The notes: a model not told the origin generated them from the letters alone. Counted from the first letter of the stretch, positions 15,187 through 22,843 are shown. The stretch is 23,355 nt of DNA from an uncultured Mailhella sp. (GCA_905192935.1 CAJJMX010000003.1:1-23355), one strand, 5' to 3'. Translations and numbers: made by a program.

Positions 15187-15357
15187 ATGACAAGCATCGG
15201 AAATGCTCCGCCGGACCTTTTGGGCTATCCGTCAGATCGTCCCCGCCACGGACACGGTCCGCCGGAAGATCCCGGCGCCGTCCGGCGTCCGGCACGACAG
15301 ACGGCACCATCATCCGGCATGCAAAAATCCACCAGAATCACAAGGAGCACACCATAA
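15187..15357 (+). CDS. Small ORF coupled to the recombinase (56 aa, unknown)
   Basis: This ORF has an ATG 7 bases after a strong AGGAGG (15174-15179). Its TAA at 15355-15357 is 2 bases before the recombinase ATG. The predicted 56-aa peptide is Pro-, Arg- and Ser-rich (MTSIGNAPPDLLGYPSDRP at its N-terminus), basic towards the C-terminus, with no membrane segment and no family I recognise. The recombinase has only a distant ribosome binding site (AAGGAG 12 bases away), so translation of the small ORF may deliver ribosomes to it. It could be a leader peptide with no function of its own, or a small DNA-binding or accessory protein. Support is the ribosome binding site and geometry only. Confidence 0.5.
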   Translation: MTSIGNAPPDLLGYPSDRPRHGHGPPEDPGAVRRPARQTAPSSGMQKSTRITRSTP

Positions 15358-15359
15358 TC

Positions 15360-15968
15360 ATGGGAACAACATACGGCTATATCCGTGTTTCCAGCACGGA
15401 TCAGAATGAACTGCGTCAGTGCATCGCCCTGCAGGAAAAGAACATTCCCAAGGAAAACATCTTCATCGACAAGGTGTCGGGCAAGGATTTTCAAAGGCCC
15501 CAGTACTGCGCCATGCTCAAGCGTCTGAAGGCGGGCGATCAGATATGCATCACGAGCATCGACAGGCTGGGAAGAAACTACAAGGAAATCCAGCAGCAGT
15601 GGCACATTCTCACCAAGGAGATGAAAGTCGACATTCTAGTACTGGACATGCCGCTCCTCGATACCAGACGGGACAAGGATCTGCTCGGCACCTTCATTGC
15701 CGATCTCGTCCTTCAGGTGCTTTCCTTCGTGGCGCAGAGCGAGCGGGAAAACATACGGAAGCGGCAGGCCGAAGGCATAGCTGCGGCAAAAAGCAGCGGC
15801 ATACGCTTCGGCAGAACGCCCAGCCCTCTGCCCTCCGGATTCTCCCGTGTCTACGCGCTGTGGAAGGAAGGCAAGATCAACACCTCCGAAGCCGCACGAC
15901 GCTGCGGCATGGCACGCTCGAGCTTCCGCTATCGCGCGGATTCCTACGCGAGAAAAAACACCACCTGA
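15360..15968 (+). CDS. Small serine recombinase (resolvase/invertase family)
   Basis: This 202-aa protein has the catalytic domain at residues 4-140: Y7-I-R9-V-S11 with S11 as the nucleophile, IDRLGRN (67-73), and the long helix SERENIRKRQAEGI (127-140) that dimerises. A C-terminal Hin-type helix-turn-helix follows at about 160-192 (GKINTSEAARRCGMARSSFRYR). It cuts and rejoins DNA at short paired sites to invert or resolve segments. It is too short to be a large serine integrase. No transposase, inverted gene or second obvious site is nearby. The ATG at 15360 is chosen for its fit to the family N-terminus. It lies downstream of tmRNA, a common landing spot for mobile DNA, but no element ends were found. 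Confidence 0.92.
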   Translation: MGTTYGYIRVSSTDQNELRQCIALQEKNIPKENIFIDKVSGKDFQRPQYCAMLKRLKAGDQICITSIDRLGRNYKEIQQQWHILTKEMKVDILVLDMPLLDTRRDKDLLGTFIADLVLQVLSFVAQSERENIRKRQAEGIAAAKSSGIRFGRTPSPLPSGFSRVYALWKEGKINTSEAARRCGMARSSFRYRADSYARKNTT

Positions 15969-16219
15969 TGACGACTCACGGCACCCCGTTTTCCATGAAC
16001 GCCGGACTCCCTGCTCCAGACGCAGCTCTTCGGCGTCTTTCATGAAAACGGAATGACGCGCCGTCCCGGAAAGGCTCCCCGGCACAGTCCGGGGCAGTCC
16101 TTTCAGGACGGCACATCCTCCCCAAAATCGTGACTTCAAATTCCACGACTCGCGAGCTTCCGGCTATGGCCATGGGGTCGACTCCATGCTAGAAGGGAAA
16201 AGCCTGCAGGAGTGACGCC
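15969..16219. other. Hairpin-rich interval recombinase / Rrf2 gene
   Basis: Within 250 bases three structures stand in a row. One is a long imperfect dyad (15986-16004 with 16031-16051, arms built on CCGTTTTC-ATGAA-CGCCG). The second is CCCCGG/CCGGGG near 16077-16094, and the third is GTCCT/AGGAC (16097-16109). None has a T-run. The Rrf2 promoter should lie at about 16140-16200, where an IscR-like site may be present, but I could not define it. Confidence 0.4.
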
Positions 16220-16648
16220 ATGAAATTCTTTACCAAAAGCCGCTACGCTCTGCGCGTTATGATAGAACTGGCAAGACAGCCGCAACAGGACAACACGCCT
16301 CTCAAGACCATCGCCAGATCTCAGCACCTCAGTCTCAAGTATCTTGAACAGATCATCGTACCGTTGAGCCGTGCCGGACTCGTCAAGAGCGAGCGCGGCA
16401 GCCAGGGCGGCTACCGGCTGGCCATGCCACCCGAAGAATGTACGGCAGGCGACATCCTGCGCGCCATGGAAGGCAGTCTGGCTCCCGTGGACTGTCTTGA
16501 ACCGGAGGCGCAGACCTGCGGATTCCAGAATCAGTGCGCGTCCCTGCATTTCTGGAGCGGTCTCGGCGAATGCATAGAGCGATATGCCGACAGCGTGACG
16601 CTGCGGGATCTCGCCTCCCTGCCCCATGAATGTTCCCTGTCTTCGTGA
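16220..16648 (+). CDS. Rrf2-family regulator with Fe-S-type ligand set
   Basis: This 142-aa regulator has the Rrf2 N-terminal winged helix (MKFFTKSRYALRVMIELA; LSLKYLEQIIVPLSRAGLVKSERGSQGGYRLA, seen in parts). Near the middle it carries C92, C100, C106 and H110, close to IscR, which uses C92, C98, C104 and H107 for a [2Fe-2S] cluster. It therefore probably senses iron-sulfur status, nitric oxide or redox state; the slightly different spacing is noted. AGGAG lies 7 bases before the ATG. It is 43 bases upstream of the DUF4037 gene on the same strand, with only a tiny hairpin plus T-rich tract (16660-16681) between, so it likely belongs to and controls that cluster. Confidence 0.92.
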   Translation: MKFFTKSRYALRVMIELARQPQQDNTPLKTIARSQHLSLKYLEQIIVPLSRAGLVKSERGSQGGYRLAMPPEECTAGDILRAMEGSLAPVDCLEPEAQTCGFQNQCASLHFWSGLGECIERYADSVTLRDLASLPHECSLSS

Positions 16649-16659
16649 CTCTCAATCCC

Positions 16660-16681
16660 GGCGCAACGCCTTTTTCTTTTT
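16660..16681 (+). terminator. Mini hairpin with T-tract between Rrf2 and DUF4037 genes
   Basis: GGCG-CAA-CGCC followed by TTTTTCTTTTT. The stem has only 4 bp, so it may be a weak attenuator that lowers read-through from the regulator into the cassette rather than a full stop. Confidence 0.35.
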
Positions 16682-16691
16682 CGAGGTCTTT

Positions 16692-17636
16692 ATGCCATCC
16701 AACGGACTCACGCTCTCCAGGCAGTTCTTCGAATCGTCGCTCCCCCTGCTCAGGACACGGATGCCCGACATCATGGCGCATGCCGCCGCCGGACTTGCGG
16801 GGGAAGGCTCGGAATGTCTCGGCCTGGACGACGACATTTCCCGCGACCACGACTGGGGACCCGCGTTCTGTCTCTGGATCCCCGACGATGTGCTGCGCCG
16901 TGAAACCGACCGCATTGAAAATGTCATGGCCGAACTGCCCGCCTCTTTTCAGGGATACCCCACCCGCATGGCGCGCGACAGACGCATGGGCAGGACGGGA
17001 CCTCTTCCCCTGCGGGGATTCTACCGTCGTTTTCTCGGTCTGGACCGCGTGCCCGGCAGCTGGCGCGAATGGCTGGCGATTCCCGAATATCATCTCTGTT
17101 CCTGCACCAACGGCGAAGTGTTCATGGACGAAGACGGAGAGTTTTCCGAATTCCGCCGCAGGCTTCTCGACTACTATCCCGACGACGTGTGCCGCAAAAA
17201 AATCGCGGCGCGCTGCATGATCATGGCCCAGGCCGGACAATACAATCTTCCGCGCAGTCTTCAGCGCGGCAGCGCCGTAAGCGCCATGCTCGCCGCCGGA
17301 CGCTTTGCCGAGGCCGCCCTGTCCATGACCTTTCTGCTCAACCGCCGGTTCATGCCCTTTTACAAGTGGGCGGGCATCATGGTCGAAACGCTGCCCGTCC
17401 TCGGACGGGAAACATCCTCGCTGCTCAGGCGTCTTGCGCATACCCCCTGGGATTCCCGGGAGTCAGGGATGTCGTCCGTGGAAGCCATAGAAGACTTCTG
17501 TGCAGGCATTGCCGAAGAACTCAGAAGGCAGAACCTGTGCGATGTGCGGGACAGCTGGCTGTGGCAGGCCGGGCCGCTCGTTCAGAGGGGCGTCAGGGAC
17601 CCGGAACTTCGCGCACGCAACGTGATGGAGGACTGA
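16692..17636 (+). CDS. DUF4037 nucleotidyltransferase-fold protein
   Basis: This 314-aa cytosolic protein has a polymerase-beta-like signature: G39-S40, then D52-H53-D54-W-G-P. This fits the G-S ... D-x-D metal site of nucleotidyltransferases and the DHDWGP phrase I associate with DUF4037. A further acidic patch (FMDEDGEF, 144-151) may supply the third carboxylate. The C-terminal half (about 165-300) is helical and resembles the nucleotide-transferase partner domain of kanamycin nucleotidyltransferase-like proteins (FMPFYKWAGIMVETLP). Family function is unknown; a nucleotide-transfer reaction on a small molecule, RNA or protein is inference. GAGG sits 5-6 bases before the ATG at 16692, and the upstream in-frame start overlapping the Rrf2 gene is less likely. 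Its stop overlaps the next ATG by one base. Confidence 0.85.
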   Translation: MPSNGLTLSRQFFESSLPLLRTRMPDIMAHAAAGLAGEGSECLGLDDDISRDHDWGPAFCLWIPDDVLRRETDRIENVMAELPASFQGYPTRMARDRRMGRTGPLPLRGFYRRFLGLDRVPGSWREWLAIPEYHLCSCTNGEVFMDEDGEFSEFRRRLLDYYPDDVCRKKIAARCMIMAQAGQYNLPRSLQRGSAVSAMLAAGRFAEAALSMTFLLNRRFMPFYKWAGIMVETLPVLGRETSSLLRRLAHTPWDSRESGMSSVEAIEDFCAGIAEELRRQNLCDVRDSWLWQAGPLVQRGVRDPELRARNVMED

Positions 17637-18424
17637 TGGAAAACTTTCGTGCCGCTCTCGACGAGGCAAGACGTCTTCCCGACGCTCAGGCGGAACCGGC
17701 GCTGCGGGAACTTCTGCGGGAGCACCCCGACCTTGCGCCCGACGAGGAAGGCTCTCTCAGGTATGCGCTGGCGCTTGTTCTCATGCGTCAGAACAGGAAC
17801 GCCGAAGCCTGCGGCATGCTGGAGTCGGCCCTTCCGCTTCTCGACGGCAATGACGCCGGACGCGCGCTTGCCGTGACGGCCCTTGCCCGCGCCGAACTTG
17901 CCTGCGGCAATCTGGAAAAGAGTCTCGATGCCGGCAAAAAGGCGCTCCCTCTGCTCCATGCCGCTCTTTCCCCGGACGATGCGCGTCTTGCGCCGTCAGT
18001 TTTTTCCCTGTCCTTTGCCGAATACGAAGCCCGCCGTCTAGATCGGGCCGAAGCGCTCTGCCTTGAGGCAAAAGAGCTCTGGGAAAAGCAGCGCGGCCCG
18101 GAAAGCCTCGAAGTTTCCACGTGTCTCAACAATCTCGGCCGCATTTATGAAGAAATGGGCCGCGAGGAAGAAGGCATAGCCCGTCACCGCGACGCGCTTG
18201 CCATACGGCGCAAGGTCCTGGGAGATCATCTGGAAACGGCGTTTTCCATGGGCAATCTCGGCACGGCTCTCGCCTCTGCGGGAAAATGGCGGGAGGCCGC
18301 CGCCATGCTGGAAGAGGCCATAGCCTGCTATGCCCGCTGCGGACACGTCGAAGGCCGCGACATCGAAGGCTACCGCCGCAACCTGAACGTCTGCAACGAT
18401 GCCCTTGCCCGGGGTGAATCATAA
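17636..18424 (+). CDS. Tetratricopeptide-repeat protein
   Basis: This 262-aa protein is built of helical repeats across about residues 35-235. Clear TPR phrases are present, for example STCLNNLGRIYEEMGREEEG (161-180) and MGNLGTALASAGKWREAAAM (205-224), plus two or three earlier degenerate repeats. There is no signal peptide or membrane segment. TPRs bind other proteins, so it may scaffold the flanking DUF4037 and DUF4125 products. Start: TGATG overlap with the previous stop, with GGAGGA just upstream. A much longer open frame reaching back to 17069 is an artefact overlapping the DUF4037 gene. Confidence 0.9.
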   Translation: MENFRAALDEARRLPDAQAEPALRELLREHPDLAPDEEGSLRYALALVLMRQNRNAEACGMLESALPLLDGNDAGRALAVTALARAELACGNLEKSLDAGKKALPLLHAALSPDDARLAPSVFSLSFAEYEARRLDRAEALCLEAKELWEKQRGPESLEVSTCLNNLGRIYEEMGREEEGIARHRDALAIRRKVLGDHLETAFSMGNLGTALASAGKWREAAAMLEEAIACYARCGHVEGRDIEGYRRNLNVCNDALARGES

Positions 18425-18434
18425 GGAGGCATAC

Positions 18435-18995
18435 ATGTCATCGGATAAAAACAAAGAACAGCTCATCCACGACATCGTGGAACGGGAACTCATCATGTTT
18501 CTCGCGACCCCCAACGAAGGCGGTCCCAGTGCCTGCCAGACGAGACCGCAGTCCTTCCGTCTCATGCGCTGGATGAATCACAGCACCCATGATGCGGCCA
18601 CGCTGGAGTCCTATCTGAACGACCTGAAGGCGGCTGAAGCGCAGGGCAGAAACTTCATGATCGAAAAGTACGCCCGCATGGACAACCGGCTTCCCCCGCT
18701 CTCCACAAGTCCTCTGCTCGACGAGATCACCGATGCCGAATCCGCGTTCCTGCACGAGGCCTCGGCCCGCTATCCCCATGCCATCACGGGAAACGGCGAC
18801 ACGGCCTTCCGCAACTACTGCCGCTGCGAACTCGAAACTCTTTCGGAACGTACCCGGGAGCTGTACGCCGAGGAAGTAAGACGGGCGCAGAAGGAAGGGC
18901 GCAATCTGGCCGAAGAACGCTACGACAACCTGTGGAAGCGTCTCGGTGAAGGCTCTCTGGCCGCCTACGACGCCAAGCTGGCCGCCGGAGCCTGA
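18435..18995 (+). CDS. DUF4125-family protein
   Basis: This 186-aa soluble protein matches my memory of DUF4125. It has a Glu-rich N-terminal helix with E-L/I-x-M-F (residues 11-22), then NEGG-SACQ, then SF-LMRW, then LESYLNDLKAAEAQGRNFM-EKYARMD. The second half (95-186) is also helical and contains EVRRAQKEGRNLAEERYDNLW, which echoes the first half, so the protein may be an internal duplication. No catalytic motif is known to me for this family. The start at 18435 follows AAGGAGG by 5 bases and the previous stop by 10. It is the last gene of the cassette; a terminator follows. Confidence 0.85.
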   Translation: MSSDKNKEQLIHDIVERELIMFLATPNEGGPSACQTRPQSFRLMRWMNHSTHDAATLESYLNDLKAAEAQGRNFMIEKYARMDNRLPPLSTSPLLDEITDAESAFLHEASARYPHAITGNGDTAFRNYCRCELETLSERTRELYAEEVRRAQKEGRNLAEERYDNLWKRLGEGSLAAYDAKLAAGA

Positions 18996-19027
18996 CCCGG
19001 CTCGTTTTTTTCCGGTATGCATAACGC

Positions 19028-19057
19028 AGGCGGGACGCATATTGCGCCCCGCCTTTT
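19028..19057 (+). terminator. Intrinsic terminator after the DUF4125 gene
   Basis: AGGCGGGaCGCA pairs with TGCGcCCCGCCT (19028-19039 and 19043-19054, one mismatch) around a 3-base loop, then TTTT. It lies between convergent genes (DUF4125 and tmk). Confidence 0.8.
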
Positions 19058-19065
19058 CATGATCT

Positions 19066-19692
19066 TCAGTCGGAAAGCCCCAGCGCCTTCAGGGCCTGAA
19101 CACGCAGGCGCTCCGGCTCAAGCGTGGCGTCCAGAACACGGAAGCGCTCCGGCCAGCGGGCTGCACGGGCAAGAAAACCGTCCCGGATACGCTGATGAAA
19201 GGCCAGTTCCTCGGCCTCGAAACGCCCTTCGCTCTGGCTGAGACCTTCCCTGCCGTTGCGGGCGCGCGCCCTGGCAAGGCCTGTTTCCACGGGAAGGTCG
19301 AGCAGGAGCGTCCTGTCCGGCCAGAGTCCGCCCGTGGCATAGTCGTTGAGCGCCTGAAGCCGGTCCGCGTCCATGCCGCGGCCGTAGCCCTGATACGCAA
19401 TGGTGGAATCCGCGTAACGGTCGCACAGTACCCAGTCTCCCCGAAGGAGCGCGGGTCGTATGGTCTCGGCCACATGCTGCGCACGGTCGGCAAGAAAAAG
19501 AAAAAGCTCCGCCCGGCTGTCCAGAGTGCTCGACACGTCCAGAAGAAGAGGACGAAGACTGGCCCCGAGCCCACAGCCGCCGGGTTCCCTCGTGCGCAGA
19601 AAGGGCATGCCGCGCCGCTCGAGCTCACGGGCAATAAAATTCATGAGCGTGCTCTTTCCTGCGCCCTCCACGCCCTCTACAGTAACGAACAC
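19066..19692 (-). CDS. tmk: Thymidylate kinase
   Basis: This 208-aa kinase converts dTMP to dTDP with ATP for DNA synthesis. The P-loop is GVEGAGKST (7-15). TREPGG (34-39), the nucleotide-binding D91-R92-Y93 with YQGYGRG, and a lid region around 146-160 all fit the family. The start is GTG at 19692, chosen because AGGAGG lies 7 bases upstream and the family N-terminus (FVTVEGVEGAGKST) begins there; the open frame extends much further back without any support. The start overlaps the end of the OB/HD gene by 16 bases, so the two are co-transcribed and probably coupled. Confidence 0.95.
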   Translation of the reverse strand: MFVTVEGVEGAGKSTLMNFIARELERRGMPFLRTREPGGCGLGASLRPLLLDVSSTLDSRAELFLFLADRAQHVAETIRPALLRGDWVLCDRYADSTIAYQGYGRGMDADRLQALNDYATGGLWPDRTLLLDLPVETGLARARARNGREGLSQSEGRFEAEELAFHQRIRDGFLARAARWPERFRVLDATLEPERLRVQALKALGLSD

Positions 19693-20726
19693 TGTCTCTC
19701 CTCCTGACGGGATTCCTTCTTCTCGGCTCTGGCGCTCCTTGCCCCGGACGACGTTTCCGGCGTGCGCACGGGACGGCAGACGCTGCGGCCGAGCAGAGCC
19801 TGGTACGGACTCCAGACCATGCCTTCCTCCCCTTCTCCCGCAGGAGGAAGCACGCCGCGGCACTGGGCGAGCTTGGCGTCTATGTTGTCGGCATAGTGCA
19901 GGACGAAGGCCTCCGGCGTAACGGGTTCCCTGGCCGCACCGAACTCCATCTCACCGTGATGACTGGCGATAAGATGCTTGAAGTGCATGACGAGTTCCGG
20001 CGCAAGTCCGGACTTGCGAAGATAGGGCTCAAGCATGATCAGCCCCTGAACGATATGACCGAGCAGACGCCCCTCATCGGTGTACTCCGTCACGAGCAGT
20101 CCCTGCATCTCATCGATCTTGCCTATGTCGTGCAGGATGGCGGCGGCAAGCAGCGTCTGACGGTCGAGGCCGGGATAATGATCGGCCATGAGCATGCACA
20201 GCTCCGCCACGGAAAGCATGTGTTCAAGAAGACCGCCCGCATAGGCGTGATGCACGGACTTGGCGGCCGGAGCCCTGAGCAGAAGGGGCCGTATATGCCT
20301 GTCTGAAAGCACGGAGCGCATGAACTTCTTCCACGGCTTGTGAGTCAGCACGTCGTCGCACAGTCTTTCGATGTCTGCCAGCATGTCGGACGCCGGACGC
20401 GGGCTGGAGGGAACATAATCCTCCAGCGGCACGGCGGCCGCCTCTTCGTCATCGAGCACACGCAGCGCATCCACCGTGAGCTGAAGCTGATCGCGATACA
20501 GCGAAACGTGCCCTTCCACACGCACGAGCTGTCCCGCGGAAAGAGAGGGCACGGAAAGACTGAGAGGACTCCATATCTTGGCTTCCAGCGAACCGCTGGC
20601 GTCCCTCAGTTCCAGTCTCCAGTACGGGCCGTTTCTGGACTGCTGCAGGGAGGCCAGCGAAACAACATAGACGGAAGACAGCTCGTCGCCGGCCGTCACG
20701 GCGCTTATCTTCTGATGTTCGGTCAT
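19677..20726 (-). CDS. OB-fold/HD-domain 3'-5' exoribonuclease, YhaM-like
   Basis: This 349-aa protein has an N-terminal OB fold (about 15-95, YWRLELRDASGSLEAKIW) followed by an HD domain. The HD metal residues are H169 (LLEHM), H199-D200 (LHDIGK), H256-H257 (ASHHGEMEFG) and D280 (HYADNID). This order is that of the Gram-positive exonuclease YhaM, which trims RNA and DNA from the 3' end. The C-terminal 45 residues are low-complexity and charged. GAGG lies 6 bases before the ATG. It is upstream of and overlaps tmk. A nuclease role is by homology; HD-only phosphohydrolase activity is the alternative. Confidence 0.87.
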   Translation of the reverse strand: MTEHQKISAVTAGDELSSVYVVSLASLQQSRNGPYWRLELRDASGSLEAKIWSPLSLSVPSLSAGQLVRVEGHVSLYRDQLQLTVDALRVLDDEEAAAVPLEDYVPSSPRPASDMLADIERLCDDVLTHKPWKKFMRSVLSDRHIRPLLLRAPAAKSVHHAYAGGLLEHMLSVAELCMLMADHYPGLDRQTLLAAAILHDIGKIDEMQGLLVTEYTDEGRLLGHIVQGLIMLEPYLRKSGLAPELVMHFKHLIASHHGEMEFGAAREPVTPEAFVLHYADNIDAKLAQCRGVLPPAGEGEEGMVWSPYQALLGRSVCRPVRTPETSSGARSARAEKKESRQEERQCSLL

Positions 20727-20883
20727 GATTACCTCGGAAAGGTTTGACTTTTGATTCCCGTTCTATACAAGAAAACATGGGCGGCGGCAGAAACGGCCGT
20801 CCCACGACATCATTTTCCTTTTCCACTATTATGTGGCGCGGCAGGGCTTGTCAAAGCCTTTCAGACGCGCCCGGAGAGCTTTC

Positions 20884-21675
20884 ATGCGCATACTGATAAG
20901 CAACGACGACGGCATCTACAGCCGCAATCTCCATCTGCTCTACGCCGCCCTGCGCCGCGCAGGTCACGACGTGCGCGCCGTGGCCCCGGCCGGACAGCAC
21001 TCCGGCGCAGGATGCTGTCTCACGGTGCACGATCCCATTCTCGTCAAGAGAGTCTGCCTGACCCTGGACGGGGGCGAATCCTTTGAAGGCACGGCCGTAT
21101 CCGGCACGCCCGCCGACTGCGTCATTCTCGCCCTGCGCGGTCTCATGCCGGACTTCAAGCCCGATCTCGTGATCTCCGGCATCAATTTCGGGCCCAACGC
21201 CGGACAGGACGTCTTCTTCTCCGGCACGGTGGGCGCGGCCATTCAGGCCGCCATGTACGGCCTGCCCTCGCTTGCCGTCTCCCACTGCTCCCACGACGGA
21301 GCCTCGGCGGCCCATGCCGACCTTGCGGAACGCGTGGCCTCGGCCATGGACTGGAAGAACCTTCCGAGACACCGCGTGTACAATCTCAACCTTCCCGACG
21401 GTCCGGCAGAGGAAATACGCGGTCTCAAGGTGTGCCGACACAGCACGGACTGGGCCTGTCTCGACTCCTACGAGCGCCGCTTCTCCCCCTCCGGCCGGGA
21501 ATACTTCTGGATGAAGGACCCCTTCCAGCATTTTCTTCTTGAAGACGAGGGCACGGACAAAAGCTGGCTGCATAAGGGCTGGGCCACGCTCACTCCTCTC
21601 AACATCGACCTCAACGATGCAGAGACGGCCGGAAAGCTGAATGAAACCAACCTGTGGGAAAAAGTGCGTCCGTAA
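20884..21675 (+). CDS. surE: 5'/3'-nucleotidase SurE
   Basis: This 263-aa stationary-phase survival phosphatase hydrolyses nucleoside 5'- and 3'-monophosphates. The metal site is complete: N7-D8-D9 (ILISNDDG), S40 in AGQHSGAG, and N101 in SGINFGPNAG. VSGTPADCV (72-80) is also typical. The start at 20884 has GGAG 7-8 bases upstream and gives the canonical MRILISNDDG N-terminus; the longer in-frame start at 20833 is rejected. It is divergent from the YhaM-like gene, and their 157-base gap should hold both promoters, although I could not define them well. A short hairpin (AACGAC/GTCGTT, 21674-21693) follows the stop. Confidence 0.96.
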   Translation: MRILISNDDGIYSRNLHLLYAALRRAGHDVRAVAPAGQHSGAGCCLTVHDPILVKRVCLTLDGGESFEGTAVSGTPADCVILALRGLMPDFKPDLVISGINFGPNAGQDVFFSGTVGAAIQAAMYGLPSLAVSHCSHDGASAAHADLAERVASAMDWKNLPRHRVYNLNLPDGPAEEIRGLKVCRHSTDWACLDSYERRFSPSGREYFWMKDPFQHFLLEDEGTDKSWLHKGWATLTPLNIDLNDAETAGKLNETNLWEKVRP

Positions 21676-21819
21676 CGACAAGGAAGAGTCGTTCTTTCCG
21701 CCGACATCCCTTGCGAAAAATCCTCACTGCGGATACAAAAGAAACAAAGAACCGGAGAGGCTCCTTTTTACAGTTCTCCCCTCTCCATGATACTGATACC
21801 CGCTCCCCGGAGGGAAGCC

Positions 21820-22743
21820 ATGCCTATCACCACTCCCAAAGAGATGTTCGCCCGTGCCTACAAGGAAGGCTATGCCATCGGCGCCTTCAACGTCAACAAC
21901 ATGGAAATCATTCAGGGCATCATGCAGGCCGGTGCGGAAGAACGCTCGCCGCTCATTCTTCAGGTTTCCGCCGGCGCCCGCAAATATGCCGGTCAGGTCT
22001 ACATCATGAAACTGGTGGAAGCCGCCCTCATCGAATCCGATCTCCCGGTGGTGGTGCATCTCGATCACGGTCCCGACTTCGAGCTGTGCAAGGCCTGCAT
22101 CGACGGCGGATTCAGCTCCGTCATGATCGACGGTTCCCACCTGCCCTTCGAGGAAAACATCGCCGTCACGAAGAAGGTCGTGGACTACGCCCATGACCGC
22201 GGCGTATGGGTGGAAGCGGAACTCGGCCGTCTCGCCGGCGTGGAAGAGCACGTCAATGCCGCGGAAAGCATCTACACCGATCCCGATCAGGCCGTGGAAT
22301 TCGCCGAGCGCTCCGGCTGCGACTCTCTCGCCATCGCCATCGGCACCAGCCACGGCGCCTACAAGTTCAAGGGCGAAGCCAAGCTCGACTTCGACCGCCT
22401 CGACAAGATTTCCTCCATGATGCCCGGCTATCCGCTCGTGCTGCACGGCGCGTCCAGCGTTCCGCAGGAATTCGTGGACATGGCCAATGAATACGGCGGC
22501 AAGCTCGGCAACGCCAAGGGCGTGCCCGAAGACATGCTGCGCAAGGCCGCCAAGTCCGGCGTGTGCAAGATCAACATCGACTCCGACATCCGCCTCGCCA
22601 TGACGGCCAACATCCGCAAGTACATGGCCGAACATCCCGAAGCCTTCGACCCGCGCGCCTATCTCAAGCCCGCCCGCGAAGCCGTGAAGAACATGGTGCA
22701 GCGCAAGATCCGCAACGTGCTCGGCAGCTCCAACAAAATATAA
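21820..22743 (+). CDS. fba: Class II fructose-bisphosphate aldolase
   Basis: This 307-aa zinc aldolase cleaves fructose 1,6-bisphosphate to two triose phosphates, or the reverse in gluconeogenesis. Catalytic Asp and zinc His are D82-H83 in HLDHG. Other zinc or metal residues are E134 (WVEAELG), H178 (GTSHGAYK) and H209 (VLHGAS). GKING-type phosphate-site wording appears as VCKINIDSD. It belongs to the B-type class II (GatY/FbaA-like small) branch, where tagatose- and ketose-bisphosphate aldolases also fall, so substrate could differ. The ATG at 21820 has GGAGGG 5 bases upstream; an earlier in-frame ATG at 21787 is less likely. It is followed by a strong terminator. Confidence 0.93.
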   Translation: MPITTPKEMFARAYKEGYAIGAFNVNNMEIIQGIMQAGAEERSPLILQVSAGARKYAGQVYIMKLVEAALIESDLPVVVHLDHGPDFELCKACIDGGFSSVMIDGSHLPFEENIAVTKKVVDYAHDRGVWVEAELGRLAGVEEHVNAAESIYTDPDQAVEFAERSGCDSLAIAIGTSHGAYKFKGEAKLDFDRLDKISSMMPGYPLVLHGASSVPQEFVDMANEYGGKLGNAKGVPEDMLRKAAKSGVCKINIDSDIRLAMTANIRKYMAEHPEAFDPRAYLKPAREAVKNMVQRKIRNVLGSSNKI

Positions 22744-22812
22744 GACGTTATCCGTCCGCCCTGCCCGGGCGTGACGGCATTCTTCCCTCGGGAGGACTTT
22801 CCTTCCTCCACG

Positions 22813-22843
22813 GCAGGCCGCCTTCGGGCGGTCTGCTTTTTTT
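22813..22843 (+). terminator. Intrinsic terminator of the aldolase gene
   Basis: GCAGGCCGCC and GGCGGTCTGC (22813-22822 and 22827-22836) pair around a TTCG tetraloop with one G-T wobble, followed by seven T. Confidence 0.95.

Noticed and set aside
17069..17635. Long 5' extension of the TPR reading frame
   Set aside because: Overlaps the DUF4037 gene in another frame, is Arg/His-rich, and the ATG at 17636 has a proper ribosome site and overlap.
20744..20769. TTGACT and TATACA as a surE promoter
   Set aside because: The boxes are good but the spacer is only 14 bases, too short for sigma70.
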